Assembly: GCF_032918005.1 (NCBI RefSeq)
Contig: NZ_CP136628.1
Coordinates: 5,751,501 to 5,815,500 of the forward strand
Direction: 5' to 3'
Source: Bradyrhizobium sp. NDS-1
GTDB taxonomy: Bacteria; Pseudomonadota; Alphaproteobacteria; Rhizobiales; Xanthobacteraceae
Length of the DNA: 64,000 bases
In this document: in pieces, positions 16,613 through 25,445 of the stretch
How the letters are laid out: each line of letters begins with the position of its first letter
Position numbering within the stretch: position 1 is the stretch's first letter
Made by a program: the position numbers and the translations under genes
The notes under the pieces: generated by a model
The model's input: only the letters and a program-made list of their open reading frames with translations
Told to the model about the DNA's origin: nothing
Database searches by the model: none

Positions 16613-16870
16613 TTACTTCTTCTTGTCGCTGCTGCGCGAACCGCCGAGACCGGCCATGGTGACGAACATGTCCTGAAAGCGCTCCGCGATCTTCGGATCG
16701 AAGGTGAACCAGCTCTGGATCAGCGATTCCGGGGAGACCTTGTCGATGTTGGACATCATCTGTTGCTGCAGCTTGTCCATGACAGCGGTCTGCATCGGCA
16801 TGACGTCCGGAAGGCCAAAGAACTGGCGGGCCTCGAGGGGGGTGCAGTCGATTTCGATGTTAACTTTCAT
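16613..16870 (-). CDS. DUF6489 family small protein
   Basis: The 85-residue protein begins MKVNIEIDCTPLEARQFFGL, then DVMPMQTAVMDKLQQQM, the pattern I associate with DUF6489, and ends in a lysine-rich tail (SSDKKK). The function is unknown. The middle helical part with a SWFTFDPKIAERFQDMF segment looks phasin-like in character (amphipathic helix), which may be relevant beside PHA and neutral lipid genes. The ATG at 16870 is preceded by GGAGGGG, so the much longer in-frame upstream reading is not needed. It heads the minus-strand lipid module. Confidence 0.8.
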   Translation of the reverse strand: MKVNIEIDCTPLEARQFFGLPDVMPMQTAVMDKLQQQMMSNIDKVSPESLIQSWFTFDPKIAERFQDMFVTMAGLGGSRSSDKKK

Positions 16871-17174
16871 GTCCCCTCCGGATTGAGATTCGAGCGACTT
16901 TGCGGAGTATCGCCGCGAGTTGTGGTGCGACGCAAGCGACCTGATGCAGGCGCGACTTGCCCCGTCCCGCAATCGGCCGGTATGGTCAACCAAAGTCGAA
17001 AGATGCGGTCCTCCATGCCAGGCGCCACGGTCAGCCTTGCTGCACAGCGGCGCAACTTGGCGCGTTCCTTGCTGGAATGGCGCTTGCACCGGTCGAGAAC
17101 TCTGGGCAACATGGATTAATCGGCCGGCCGAACAATCAAAAACCACCGGCACAGCGACGTGGAGAGGGTCAAGA
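16871..17174. other. Divergent intergenic region, no gene
   Basis: This 304-base gap separates the lipid module (minus) from the peptide-importer operon (plus) and must hold both promoters. I see no convincing sigma-70 pair on the plus side. On the minus side TTGCGT followed after 18 bases by GATACT is a weak candidate. Near the plus gene there are GATTAATC and CGGCCGGCCG palindromes (about 17114-17130). No open reading frame is supportable. Confidence 0.5.
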
Positions 17175-18770
17175 ATGTCAGTATGTCGAAGTCTGTTTGC
17201 GGCGACTCTCGCCGGTACGTTCGCATTGGCGGCCTCGCCTGCGACCAGCCAGACGTTGCGCTATGCCAACCAGGGCGACCTGAAGTCCCTCGATCCCTAT
17301 ACGCTCAACGAGAGCACCACCCACGCCCATCTCGGTCACGTCTATCAAGGCCTCACCGCGCGCGACAAGGACCTCAAGATCATTCCGGCGCTGGCGGAGA
17401 GCTGGGAAACTCCGGAGCCGACCCGCTGGCGCTTCCATTTGCGCAAGGGCGTGAAGTTCCACAACGGCGATCCCTTCACCGCCGACGACGTGGTGTTCTC
17501 GGCCGATCGCGTCCGCAAGAAGGGGTCCAACATGCAGACCCGTCTTGCGCCCGACGTCAAGGTCGTCAAGGTCGACGACTACACCGTCGACTTCATCCTG
17601 CCTTCGCCCAATCCCATCCTGCATAACTCGTGGGATGTCTGGTACATCATGGACAAGAAGTGGGCCGAGGCGAACAACGTCGTCGATCCGACGCCGGTGG
17701 CGGCGACCACGCCGAGCTACGCCTCGCTCAACGAGAACGGCACCGGTCCGTTCACCATCGAAAGTCATCAGCCCGGCGTGAAGACGGTCTTCAAGGCCAA
17801 CCCCAATTACTGGGGCAAGGTCGAAGGTAACTTGAAAGAGATCGTCTTCACCCCGATTGCTTCGGACGCAACCCGCGTCGCTGCGCTGCTCTCCGGCGAA
17901 GTCGACGTCATCGAGCCGGTGCCGATCCAGGACATCTCCCGCGTCGATTCCAGCCCGAACGCCCAGGTGCTGAAGGGGGCGGAGCTGCGCACCATCTTCC
18001 TCGGCTTCGATCAGATGCGCGATGAGCTGCTCTACTCCAACATCAAGGGCAAGAATCCGTTCAAGGACGTTCGCGTCCGCGAAGCCTTCTACAAGGCGAT
18101 CGACATCGAGCTGATCAAGACGCGCGTGATGCGCGGACTGTCGACGCCCTCGGCCCTGATGATCGCGCCGGAATTGTTCGCACTGTCCAAGGAGTTCACG
18201 CGGCCGAAATTCGACCCTGATGGCGCCAAGAAGCTCCTGACCGAGGCCGGCTATCCCGATGGCTTCGAGGTCACCATGGACTGCCCGAACGATCGTTACG
18301 TCAACGACGCCGCGATCTGCCAGGCCGTGGTCGGCATGCTTGCTCGCATCGGCGTCAAGATCAATCTGCTGGCGCAGCCGAAGGCGCAATACTTTGCCAA
18401 GGTGCTGAAGCAGGGCGGCTACCAGACCTCGTTCTACCTGCTGGGCTGGACGCCGAGCACGATGGACTCGCACAACGTGCTCTACGACATCATGGGCTGC
18501 CGCGACGATGCGAAGTCTTCGCGGGGTGAGGCCAATCTCGGCGGCTACTGCAACAAGGAGTTCGACGCCATCACCGACAAGGTGCTGGTCGAAACCGACA
18601 CCGCCAAGCGTAACCAGCTGATCAAGCAGGCCTACGAAATCGGCAGCAAGGACTGGTCCTACATCCCGCTACACCAGCAGGCGCTGGCCTGGGGCGTGTC
18701 GAAGAAGGTCAACCTGCCGCAGCGCGCTGACAATTTGGTCATGTTCCATTGGGCGACCAAAAAGGACTGA
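17175..18770 (+). CDS. Peptide-type ABC transporter substrate-binding protein (system 1)
   Basis: The 531-residue protein is a periplasmic solute-binding protein of the SBP_bac_5 (DppA/OppA) class. A signal peptide (LFAATLAGTFALAASPATS) precedes TLRYANQGDLKSLDPYTLNE and the family signature WRFHLRKGVKFHNGDPFTADDVVFS. It would deliver oligopeptides or peptide-like solutes to the permeases encoded next. The ATG at 17175 follows GAGGG six bases upstream. It is the first gene of a plus-strand run to 31247. A stem-loop with a T-rich tail follows it and may keep its expression above that of the permeases. Confidence 0.92.
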   Translation: MSVCRSLFAATLAGTFALAASPATSQTLRYANQGDLKSLDPYTLNESTTHAHLGHVYQGLTARDKDLKIIPALAESWETPEPTRWRFHLRKGVKFHNGDPFTADDVVFSADRVRKKGSNMQTRLAPDVKVVKVDDYTVDFILPSPNPILHNSWDVWYIMDKKWAEANNVVDPTPVAATTPSYASLNENGTGPFTIESHQPGVKTVFKANPNYWGKVEGNLKEIVFTPIASDATRVAALLSGEVDVIEPVPIQDISRVDSSPNAQVLKGAELRTIFLGFDQMRDELLYSNIKGKNPFKDVRVREAFYKAIDIELIKTRVMRGLSTPSALMIAPELFALSKEFTRPKFDPDGAKKLLTEAGYPDGFEVTMDCPNDRYVNDAAICQAVVGMLARIGVKINLLAQPKAQYFAKVLKQGGYQTSFYLLGWTPSTMDSHNVLYDIMGCRDDAKSSRGEANLGGYCNKEFDAITDKVLVETDTAKRNQLIKQAYEIGSKDWSYIPLHQQALAWGVSKKVNLPQRADNLVMFHWATKKD

Positions 18771-18785
18771 CGTCAGTTGAACACC

Positions 18786-18826
18786 AGGTCCCGGCGGCGT
18801 CAGGCTTCCGGGACCTTTCCTTTTCC
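18786..18826 (+). terminator. Stem-loop attenuator after the first binding-protein gene
   Basis: Arms AGGTCCCGG (18786-18794) and CCGGGACCT (18808-18816) with a 13-base loop are followed by ttccttttcc. It lies in the gap between the binding-protein and permease genes, a usual place for partial termination or 3' end protection. Confidence 0.6.
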
Positions 18827-18873
18827 GGCTGACAGAGGCGTCGGCCGCACGCACACCAAGGACAGTGGAAGGC

Positions 18874-19854
18874 ATGCTCGCTTTCACTCTTCGCCGCGCC
18901 GTTCAGGCCATCGGCGTCATGTTCGCCGTCGGCATCATCGCCTTCTCGATGTTCCGTTTCGCCGGCGACCCCGTCAACCAGATCGTCTCGATCGACACGT
19001 CGGCCGCCGAACGCGAAATGGTGCGCAAGTCGCTCGGCCTCGACGATCCCGTGCCAGTGCAGTTCGTGCGCTATTTCGCCGACGCCGCGCAGTTCAAGTT
19101 CGGCGTCTCCTACCAGTTCCGCCAGCCGGTCTCGACGCTGTTGATGGAGCGTATGCCGGCCACGCTGGAACTCGCGGTCTGCGCGACCGTGTTTGCCATG
19201 GTGTTCGGCATTCTGATGGGCGTCTATTCGGCGCTCAAGCGCGACACCGTGCTCGCCAAATTGTTTCAGGCGGTTTCGCTGATCGGCATCTCGTTGCCGA
19301 CTTTCCTGATCGGCATTCTGCTGATCTATCTGTTTGCGGTGACATTGGGGTGGTTGCCCTCTTTCGGCCGTGGCGAGGTGATCAAGCTCGGCTGGTGGAG
19401 TACGGGTCTGCTCACGCTGTCCGGACTGAAGGCATTGATCATGCCCTCGATCACGCTCGGCCTGTTCCAGATGACCCTGATCATGCGGCTGGTGCGCGCG
19501 GAGATGCTGGAAGTGCTGCGAACCGACTATATCCGCTTCGCCCGCGCCCGCGGCCTGACCACCCGGGCCATCCATTTCGGCCATGCGCTGAAGAACACGC
19601 TCATTCCCGTGATCACGGTGGCCGGACTTCAGTTTGGCTCGGTTATTGCATTTTCGATCATCACCGAGACCGTATTCCAATGGCCGGGCATGGGACTTCT
19701 GTTCGTGCAGGCCGTGCAAAATGTCGACATCCCGATCATGGCCGCCTATCTGCTGATGGTTTCGCTGATCTTCGTCACCATCAATCTGGTGGTCGACATC
19801 CTCTACACCGTGGTCGATCCGCGCCTGCGCGCGACCGTCGGCCGAGCCGCATAA
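18874..19854 (+). CDS. Peptide ABC transporter permease, DppB type (system 1)
   Basis: The 326-residue protein is an inner-membrane permease of the BPD_transp_1 family with an N-terminal helix (RRAVQAIGVMFAVGIIAFSMF), about six membrane segments and the cytoplasmic EAA loop around DYIRFARARGLTTRAIHFGHALKNTLIP. It pairs with the next gene to form the translocation channel. The start is uncertain: I use the ATG at 18874 (MLAFTLRR), but a GTG three codons earlier at 18865 is possible. Confidence 0.9.
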   Translation: MLAFTLRRAVQAIGVMFAVGIIAFSMFRFAGDPVNQIVSIDTSAAEREMVRKSLGLDDPVPVQFVRYFADAAQFKFGVSYQFRQPVSTLLMERMPATLELAVCATVFAMVFGILMGVYSALKRDTVLAKLFQAVSLIGISLPTFLIGILLIYLFAVTLGWLPSFGRGEVIKLGWWSTGLLTLSGLKALIMPSITLGLFQMTLIMRLVRAEMLEVLRTDYIRFARARGLTTRAIHFGHALKNTLIPVITVAGLQFGSVIAFSIITETVFQWPGMGLLFVQAVQNVDIPIMAAYLLMVSLIFVTINLVVDILYTVVDPRLRATVGRAA

Positions 19855-19865
19855 GGCAGCCCTGC

Positions 19866-20837
19866 ATGTCCGACGTAGCCGCCTCCAACTCCGACAAGCA
19901 GAGCACCCCGCCCGCGCATGCCGGCCGCAGCTGGCTCAGCCGCGCTCTCGACAGCGACATCTTGTATTCGTTCCGCCGTTCCAAGCTGACGATGGTGGCG
20001 GCGGCCATTACCCTGCTGTTCTTCCTGCTCGCGATCTTTGCATCCGCGCTCGCCGTGCAGAACCCATTCGATCCGGCGCAGCTCCAATTGATGAACTCTC
20101 GGATCTCGCCGCTCTGGACCGCCGATGGCCAGAGCCCCTTCCTGCTCGGCACCGACGAGCAGGGCCGCGACGTGTTCTCCGCCATCCTCTACGGCATGCG
20201 CATCTCGCTGGCCGTGGGCGTCGCCGGCGTGATCTTCGCCGGCGCCCTCGGCATCGCGCTCGGCCTGATCGCCGGCTATTTCGGTGGCGCGGTCGATGGC
20301 GTGATCATGCGGATCGCCGATGTGCAACTCACTTTCCCCGCCATCCTGATCGCGCTGCTGGTCAACGGCATCGCCAAATCGATCTTCGGCAACAGGCTGG
20401 ATGCCAACAGCATGCTGGTGGTGCTGGTGATCTCGATCGGCCTGAGTTTCTGGGTGGGGTATGCCCGAACGGTGCGCGGCTCCGTGATGGTCGAGAAGAA
20501 CAAGGACTACGTCGCCGCCGCGCAGCTGATCGGCCTGCCCGCGCCAACGATCATGCTGCGGCACGTGTTGCCCAACACGATGGGCCCGATCCTGGTCATT
20601 GCCACCATCAACCTTGCGCTGGCCATCATCACCGAGGCGACGCTGTCCTTCCTCGGCGTCGGCTTGCCCGACACCATGCCCTCACTCGGCACGCTGATCC
20701 GCATCGGCAACAACTATCTGTTCGCCGGCGAATGGTGGATCGTCGCTTTCCCCGGCATCGCGCTGGCCGGGCTGATCCTGTCGATCAACCTGCTCGGCGA
20801 CTGGCTGCGCGACGCGCTCAACCCGAAGCTCCGATGA
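19866..20837 (+). CDS. Peptide ABC transporter permease, DppC type (system 1)
   Basis: The 323-residue protein is the second permease of system 1. It has the DppC-type N-terminal OppC domain (SDILYSFRRSKLTMVAAAIT), the LGTDEQGRDVFSAILYGMRISL signature and an EAA loop (DYVAAAQLIGLPAPTIMLRHVLPNTMG shortened here by its core LPAPTIMLRHVLPN). The ATG at 19866 starts 11 bases after the DppB-type gene. An in-frame reading far upstream through the preceding gene is spurious. Confidence 0.92.
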   Translation: MSDVAASNSDKQSTPPAHAGRSWLSRALDSDILYSFRRSKLTMVAAAITLLFFLLAIFASALAVQNPFDPAQLQLMNSRISPLWTADGQSPFLLGTDEQGRDVFSAILYGMRISLAVGVAGVIFAGALGIALGLIAGYFGGAVDGVIMRIADVQLTFPAILIALLVNGIAKSIFGNRLDANSMLVVLVISIGLSFWVGYARTVRGSVMVEKNKDYVAAAQLIGLPAPTIMLRHVLPNTMGPILVIATINLALAIITEATLSFLGVGLPDTMPSLGTLIRIGNNYLFAGEWWIVAFPGIALAGLILSINLLGDWLRDALNPKLR

Positions 20838-20865
20838 GCAACACTTCGACAAGAGCGTCTCATTC

Positions 20866-21852
20866 ATGACCGAGCCCGTTCTCTCCGTTCGTGATCTCCG
20901 CGTGGAGTTCGCCTCCCGCCGCGGCACGCTGCGGGCCATCGACGGCGTCTCCTTTGATATTGCCAAAGGCGAAGTGCTGGGCGTGGTCGGAGAATCCGGC
21001 GCCGGCAAGTCCGTCACCGGCCTGTCGGTGATCGGCCTGATCGACCCGCCCGGCCGCATCGCCGGCGGCGAGATCCATCTCGCCGGCCTGCGCATCGACA
21101 ATCTGCGGCCCGACGAGATGCGCCGCATCCGTGGAAAGCGGATCGGCATGATCTTCCAGGACCCCCTCACCTCGCTCAATCCGCTATACCGGGTCGGCGA
21201 CCAGATCGTCGAGACGATCAGAACCCACCTGAACCTGTCCGAGACCGCCGCCCGCCGCCGCGCCATCGACCTGCTCGCCGAGGTTGGTATCCCCGCGCCG
21301 GAAAAACGCATCGACGGCTATCCCCACGAATTCTCCGGCGGCATGCGCCAGCGCGTCGTGATTGCGCTGGCGATCTGCGCCGAGCCCGAGCTGATCATCG
21401 CCGATGAGCCGACCACCGCGCTCGACGTCTCCGTGCAGGCGCAGATCATCTCGCTGATCAAGCGGCTCGGCCGCGACCACGGCACCGCCGTGATGCTGGT
21501 GACGCACGACATGGGCGTGATCGCGGAAACCTCCGACCGCGTCGCGGTGATGTATGCCGGCCGCGTCGCCGAGATCGGTCCGGTCCAGGATGTCGTCAGA
21601 AATCCGCTGCACCCTTATGCCAAGGGCCTGATGGGCGCGATCCCGACACTGGCCGGCGACGACAAGCGCCTCATGCAGATTCCCGGCTCCATGCCGCGCC
21701 TCTCCGCGATCCCGCGCGGCTGCTCGTTCAATCCGCGCTGCGCCTTCGCGTTCGATCGCTGTCGTGTCGATCGGCCGGAGCCGCTGCCACACGGCACGCA
21801 ATCGGTCGCCTGCCATCTCTACGACAACGTGCCGACGGAGAGCGCGGCATGA
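20866..21852 (+). CDS. Peptide ABC transporter ATPase, DppD type (system 1)
   Basis: The 328-residue protein is an ABC ATPase with Walker A GESGAGKS, signature SGGMRQRVVIALA and Walker B ELIIADEPTTALD, followed by the oligopeptide-transporter C-terminal domain with its cysteine-bearing CSFNPRCAFAFDRC motif. It energises uptake from the cytoplasmic face with the DppF-type partner that overlaps it by four bases. Confidence 0.93.
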   Translation: MTEPVLSVRDLRVEFASRRGTLRAIDGVSFDIAKGEVLGVVGESGAGKSVTGLSVIGLIDPPGRIAGGEIHLAGLRIDNLRPDEMRRIRGKRIGMIFQDPLTSLNPLYRVGDQIVETIRTHLNLSETAARRRAIDLLAEVGIPAPEKRIDGYPHEFSGGMRQRVVIALAICAEPELIIADEPTTALDVSVQAQIISLIKRLGRDHGTAVMLVTHDMGVIAETSDRVAVMYAGRVAEIGPVQDVVRNPLHPYAKGLMGAIPTLAGDDKRLMQIPGSMPRLSAIPRGCSFNPRCAFAFDRCRVDRPEPLPHGTQSVACHLYDNVPTESAA

Positions 21853-22838
21853 GCGCCCCCTTCGTTCAGGCCAGGGATCTGCGTCACGTCTTCGACGTCT
21901 CGAAACCCTGGCTCAACCGCGTGCTCGAAGGCGGCCACCTCGAATATCTCAAGGCTGTCGATCACGTCACATTCGACATCAGGAAGGGCGAGACCTTCGC
22001 ACTGGTCGGCGAGTCCGGCTCGGGCAAGACCACTGTGGCACGGATGGTCGTCGGCCTGTTGCCGCCGAGCTCCGGCGACGTCCAGATCGATGGCGTCTCG
22101 ATGACGGATCCGCGGCAGGCGCAGGCACGCCGAAAGCTGCGCCGACGCATCCAGATGATCTTCCAGGACCCCTATGCAAGCCTGAATCCGCGCTTTCGGG
22201 TCGATGCCATCATCTCCGAGCCGATCCGCGCCTTCGACCTGATCCAGGGCGAGCGCGACATTCAGGGGCGCGTCGGCGAGCTGCTCGGCCTCGTCGGCCT
22301 GCATCCCGACGACCGGCTGAAGTTTCCGCACGAATTCTCCGGCGGCCAGCGCCAGCGCATCGCGATCGCGCGCGCTCTCGCCTCCGATGCCGAGTTCATC
22401 GTCTGCGACGAGCCGACCTCGGCGCTCGACGTCTCCGTGCAGGCGCAGATTCTCAATCTGATGCGCGACCTCCAGGACAAGTTCGGCCTGACCTACATGT
22501 TCATCAGCCACAACCTCGCCGTGGTCCGCCACATGGCGAGCCGCGTCGGCGTGATGTATCTCGGCCGCATCGTCGAGATCGCCGAGGGACGCGAGCTGTT
22601 CGCCAATCCGCGGATGCCCTACACCAAGATGCTGCTGGGCGCCGTGCCTGATCTTGCCATGAGCGGCCGCCAGCGCATTCCAGTGAAGGGCGAGATTCCG
22701 AACCCGATCAATCCGCCGCCCGGCTGCGCCTTCAATCCGCGCTGCCCACTCGCGTTCGATCTCTGCCGCAAGGAAGCGCCGGAGCTGATCGGCGGCGTCG
22801 CCTGCCACGCGGTCAACACCGCGCCGGTCCCGGCGTGA
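21849..22838 (+). CDS. Peptide ABC transporter ATPase, DppF type (system 1)
   Basis: The 329-residue ABC ATPase has Walker A GESGSGKTT, signature [14 protein letters not shown], Walker B FIVCDEPTSALD and the C-terminal motif CAFNPRCPLAFDLC. The ATG overlaps the stop of the DppD-type gene (ATGA), so the two subunits are made together. The N-terminal region is slightly extended (SKPWLNRVLEGGHLEYLKAV), as in DppF-type subunits. Confidence 0.93.
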   Translation: MSAPFVQARDLRHVFDVSKPWLNRVLEGGHLEYLKAVDHVTFDIRKGETFALVGESGSGKTTVARMVVGLLPPSSGDVQIDGVSMTDPRQAQARRKLRRRIQMIFQDPYASLNPRFRVDAIISEPIRAFDLIQGERDIQGRVGELLGLVGLHPDDRLKFPHEFSGGQRQRIAIARALASDAEFIVCDEPTSALDVSVQAQILNLMRDLQDKFGLTYMFISHNLAVVRHMASRVGVMYLGRIVEIAEGRELFANPRMPYTKMLLGAVPDLAMSGRQRIPVKGEIPNPINPPPGCAFNPRCPLAFDLCRKEAPELIGGVACHAVNTAPVPA

Positions 22839-22919
22839 CGCGCGCGTGCCATGCCGGCAGCGCATTGGCGGCGCGGCATCTCCTGTGATCAATTGCGCGC
22901 GTCGCAAGTGAGGTAGCCC

Positions 22920-24725
22920 ATGGCCAGCAACGTCAATCCCGATCCCTTCACGACACGCCCCGAGATCGAGGGCACGTTCGGGGTCGTCGCCACCACGCAC
23001 TGGATCGCGACCGCCGTCGGCATGGCCGTCCTCGAAAAGGGCGGGAACGCCTTCGACGCCGGCGTCGCCACGGCCTTCACGCTCCAGGTGGTCGAGCCGC
23101 ATCTGAACGGCCCCGGCGGCGATGTCCCTATCATCGTGCACGACGTGAAGCGTGGGCGCACCGAGGTGATCTGCGGTCAGGGACCGGCGCCGGCACGCGC
23201 CACCATTGCGCATTACAGGAGCGAGGGGCTCGACATGGTCCCTGGCACCGGCCTGCTCGCGGCCTGCGTTCCCGGCACCTTCGAATCCTGGATGATGCTG
23301 CTGCGCGATTATGGCACGATGCGCGTGCGCGACGTGCTGGAACCGGCGATCTCCTACGCCCGGGACGGCTATCCGTTGGTCGAGCGCGCCTGCGCCACGA
23401 TCCAGACGGTCGAGCAGCTGTTCCGCAAGCACTGGCCGACCTCAGCGGCCGTCTACCTGCCGAATGGCGAAGTGCCGAAGCCCGGCACGCTGTTCACCAA
23501 CAGGACGCTGGCTGCGACCTACGCGCGCATTCTCAGCGAGGCCGAGAGCGGCGGCGGTGGCCGCGACGCCGAGATCGGGCGCGCACGAAAAGCCTGGTCG
23601 CAGGGTTTCGTCGCCGAGGCCATCGACAAGTTCTGCCGAACGCAGGAGGTGATGGACGTCAGCGGCTCGCCGCATCGCGGCGTGCTCTCCGCCGACGACA
23701 TGGCGCGCTGGCAGCCGACGGTCGAAGCGCCGCTCACCTACGATTATGGCCGCTACACCGTGTGCAAGGCCGGCGTCTGGAGCCAGGGGCCGGTGACGCT
23801 GCAACAACTGGCCCTACTGAAGGGTTTTGCTCTCGATGGGCTCGATCCGACCGGACCCGAGTTCATCCATCTCCAGATCGAATGCGCCAAGCTCGCCTTC
23901 GCCGACCGCGAGAAATTCTACGGCGATCCCAAGTTCAGCGAGATTCCGATCTCGACGCTGCTGTCGAACGCCTACAACGACGAGCGCCGCAAACTCGTCA
24001 GCGACAAGGCTTCGCTCGAACTCCGGCCTGGCTCGGTCGAAGGCTTCGGCGGCGTGGTCAAGCTCCGCCGAGCCGAGGGCCAACGCGAGGCCGTCGGCGC
24101 GCTCGGCGCCGGCGAACCGACCGTGGGGCGCTTCGGCGAGGTGCGCGGCGACACCGTGCATTTCGACATCATCGACAAGGCCGGCAACATGGTGTCCTCG
24201 ACGCCTTCAGGAGGCTGGCTGCAATCCTCGCCTGTCATTCCCGAACTGGGCTTCTGCCTCGGCAGCCGCGCCCAAATGTTCGATCTGGAAGAGAACCAAC
24301 CCGGTTCGCTCGCACCGGGCAAGCGGCCACGCACCACGCTGTCGCCGACCATGGCGCTGCGCGACGGCGAGCCCTACCTCGCCTGGGGCTCGCCCGGCGG
24401 CGACCAGCAGGACCAGTGGATCACCCAGTTCTTCCTGCGCCACGTCCATTGCAATCTCAATCTCCAGGAAGCCATCGACGCGCCGGCCTGGCATTCCGAG
24501 CATTTCCCGATCTCGTTCTGGCCGCGCACCGCACGCCCTGGCGTGCTCGTGGTCGAGAACCGCGTGCCGAAGGCGACGATCGAGAACCTTCGCGAGCGCG
24601 GGCATATCGTCGAGGTCGGGCCCGACTGGTCCGAAGGCCGCCTCACCGCGGCCTCCCGCGTCGGCGTCCGCCGGCGCGCCGCCGCCAATCCGCGCGGCAT
24701 GCAGGGTTACGCCGCGGGACGCTAA
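22920..24725 (+). CDS. Gamma-glutamyltransferase family protein (cytoplasmic)
   Basis: The 601-residue protein is an N-terminal-nucleophile hydrolase of the gamma-glutamyltranspeptidase family. The N-terminal half has the family blocks VATTHWIATAVGMAVLEKGG and NAFDAGVATAFTLQVVEPH; the nucleophile at the autocleavage site is predicted to be Thr412 in RGDTVHFDIIDKAGNMV. A SGGWLQSSPVIPELGFCLGS loop follows and the end has TLSPTMALRDGEPYLAWGS. No signal peptide is present, unlike periplasmic Ggt, so it should act on imported substrates. It lies between two peptide importers and next to DUF1028, suggesting hydrolysis of gamma-glutamyl or related amides from imported peptides. An insertion at about 205-225 is glycine-rich. 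Confidence 0.9.
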   Translation: MASNVNPDPFTTRPEIEGTFGVVATTHWIATAVGMAVLEKGGNAFDAGVATAFTLQVVEPHLNGPGGDVPIIVHDVKRGRTEVICGQGPAPARATIAHYRSEGLDMVPGTGLLAACVPGTFESWMMLLRDYGTMRVRDVLEPAISYARDGYPLVERACATIQTVEQLFRKHWPTSAAVYLPNGEVPKPGTLFTNRTLAATYARILSEAESGGGGRDAEIGRARKAWSQGFVAEAIDKFCRTQEVMDVSGSPHRGVLSADDMARWQPTVEAPLTYDYGRYTVCKAGVWSQGPVTLQQLALLKGFALDGLDPTGPEFIHLQIECAKLAFADREKFYGDPKFSEIPISTLLSNAYNDERRKLVSDKASLELRPGSVEGFGGVVKLRRAEGQREAVGALGAGEPTVGRFGEVRGDTVHFDIIDKAGNMVSSTPSGGWLQSSPVIPELGFCLGSRAQMFDLEENQPGSLAPGKRPRTTLSPTMALRDGEPYLAWGSPGGDQQDQWITQFFLRHVHCNLNLQEAIDAPAWHSEHFPISFWPRTARPGVLVVENRVPKATIENLRERGHIVEVGPDWSEGRLTAASRVGVRRRAAANPRGMQGYAAGR

Positions 24726-24734
24726 AGGCAACAC

Positions 24735-25445
24735 ATGACCTGGTCGATCATCGCGCGAGATCCTGCCACCGGCCAGTTCGGCATCGCGGTCGCGACCCGC
24801 TTCTTCGCCGTCGGCGCACGTGTGCCCTATATCGCGGCCGGCGTCGGCGCCATCGCGACCCAGGCCTTCGTCAATCCCTATTACGGCATCGACGGCCTCA
24901 AGCTGCTGCGTGAAGGCCTGAATGTGCATGACGTTCTCGCCGCGCTGCTCGCCACCGACGACGGCCGCGAGAGTCGGCAGGTCCACATCATGGACGCGAG
25001 CGGCGAGATCGCCGCCCATACTGGGCGCGACTGCGTCAACTGGTGCGGGCACGTCGCAGGCAGCGGCTTTTCGATTGCCGGCAACATGCTCGCCGACGCC
25101 GACGTGCTCGACGAGACCGCAAAGACCTATATCGCCAATGACAGCCTGCCCTTCCCGCGCCGCCTGCTCGCGGCGATGCGCGCCGGCGAGGCCGCCGGCG
25201 GCGACAAGCGCGGCAAGCAGTCCGCCGCGCTGCTGATCCATGGCGAGGAGGAATGGCCGGCGCTGGACATCCGCGCCGACGATCATCCCGATCCACTCGG
25301 TGAGCTCGAACGGCTCGAACGTGTCAGCCAGGAGCTCTGGGTGCACTTCCGCCCTTCCATGCCGACGCGGCAAAATCCATCCGGCAACACCGATCGCAGC
25401 GTCATCGAAGCAACTATCGCCGCGGCACAGGCAAGGCAGGCATGA
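24735..25445 (+). CDS. DUF1028 domain protein, Ntn-hydrolase-like
   Basis: The 236-residue protein is a DUF1028 member, a family with an Ntn-hydrolase-like fold. The hallmark N-terminus MTWSIIARDPATGQFGIAVA is complete, followed by GVGAIATQAFVNPYYG, the GRDCVNWCGHVAGSGFSIAGNML block and an RRLLAAMRAGEAAGGDKRG segment. The Thr near the start could become a nucleophile after Met removal, but no activity is established. It starts nine bases after the gamma-glutamyltransferase-like gene and overlaps the next ATPase gene by four bases, so it belongs to the same peptide-utilisation operon. Confidence 0.9.
   Translation: MTWSIIARDPATGQFGIAVATRFFAVGARVPYIAAGVGAIATQAFVNPYYGIDGLKLLREGLNVHDVLAALLATDDGRESRQVHIMDASGEIAAHTGRDCVNWCGHVAGSGFSIAGNMLADADVLDETAKTYIANDSLPFPRRLLAAMRAGEAAGGDKRGKQSAALLIHGEEEWPALDIRADDHPDPLGELERLERVSQELWVHFRPSMPTRQNPSGNTDRSVIEATIAAAQARQA

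Noticed and set aside
18777..19865. In-frame extension of the DppC-type permease through the whole DppB-type gene
   Set aside because: It is a shadow frame of the DppB gene; the DppC protein has a normal N-terminus from 19866.
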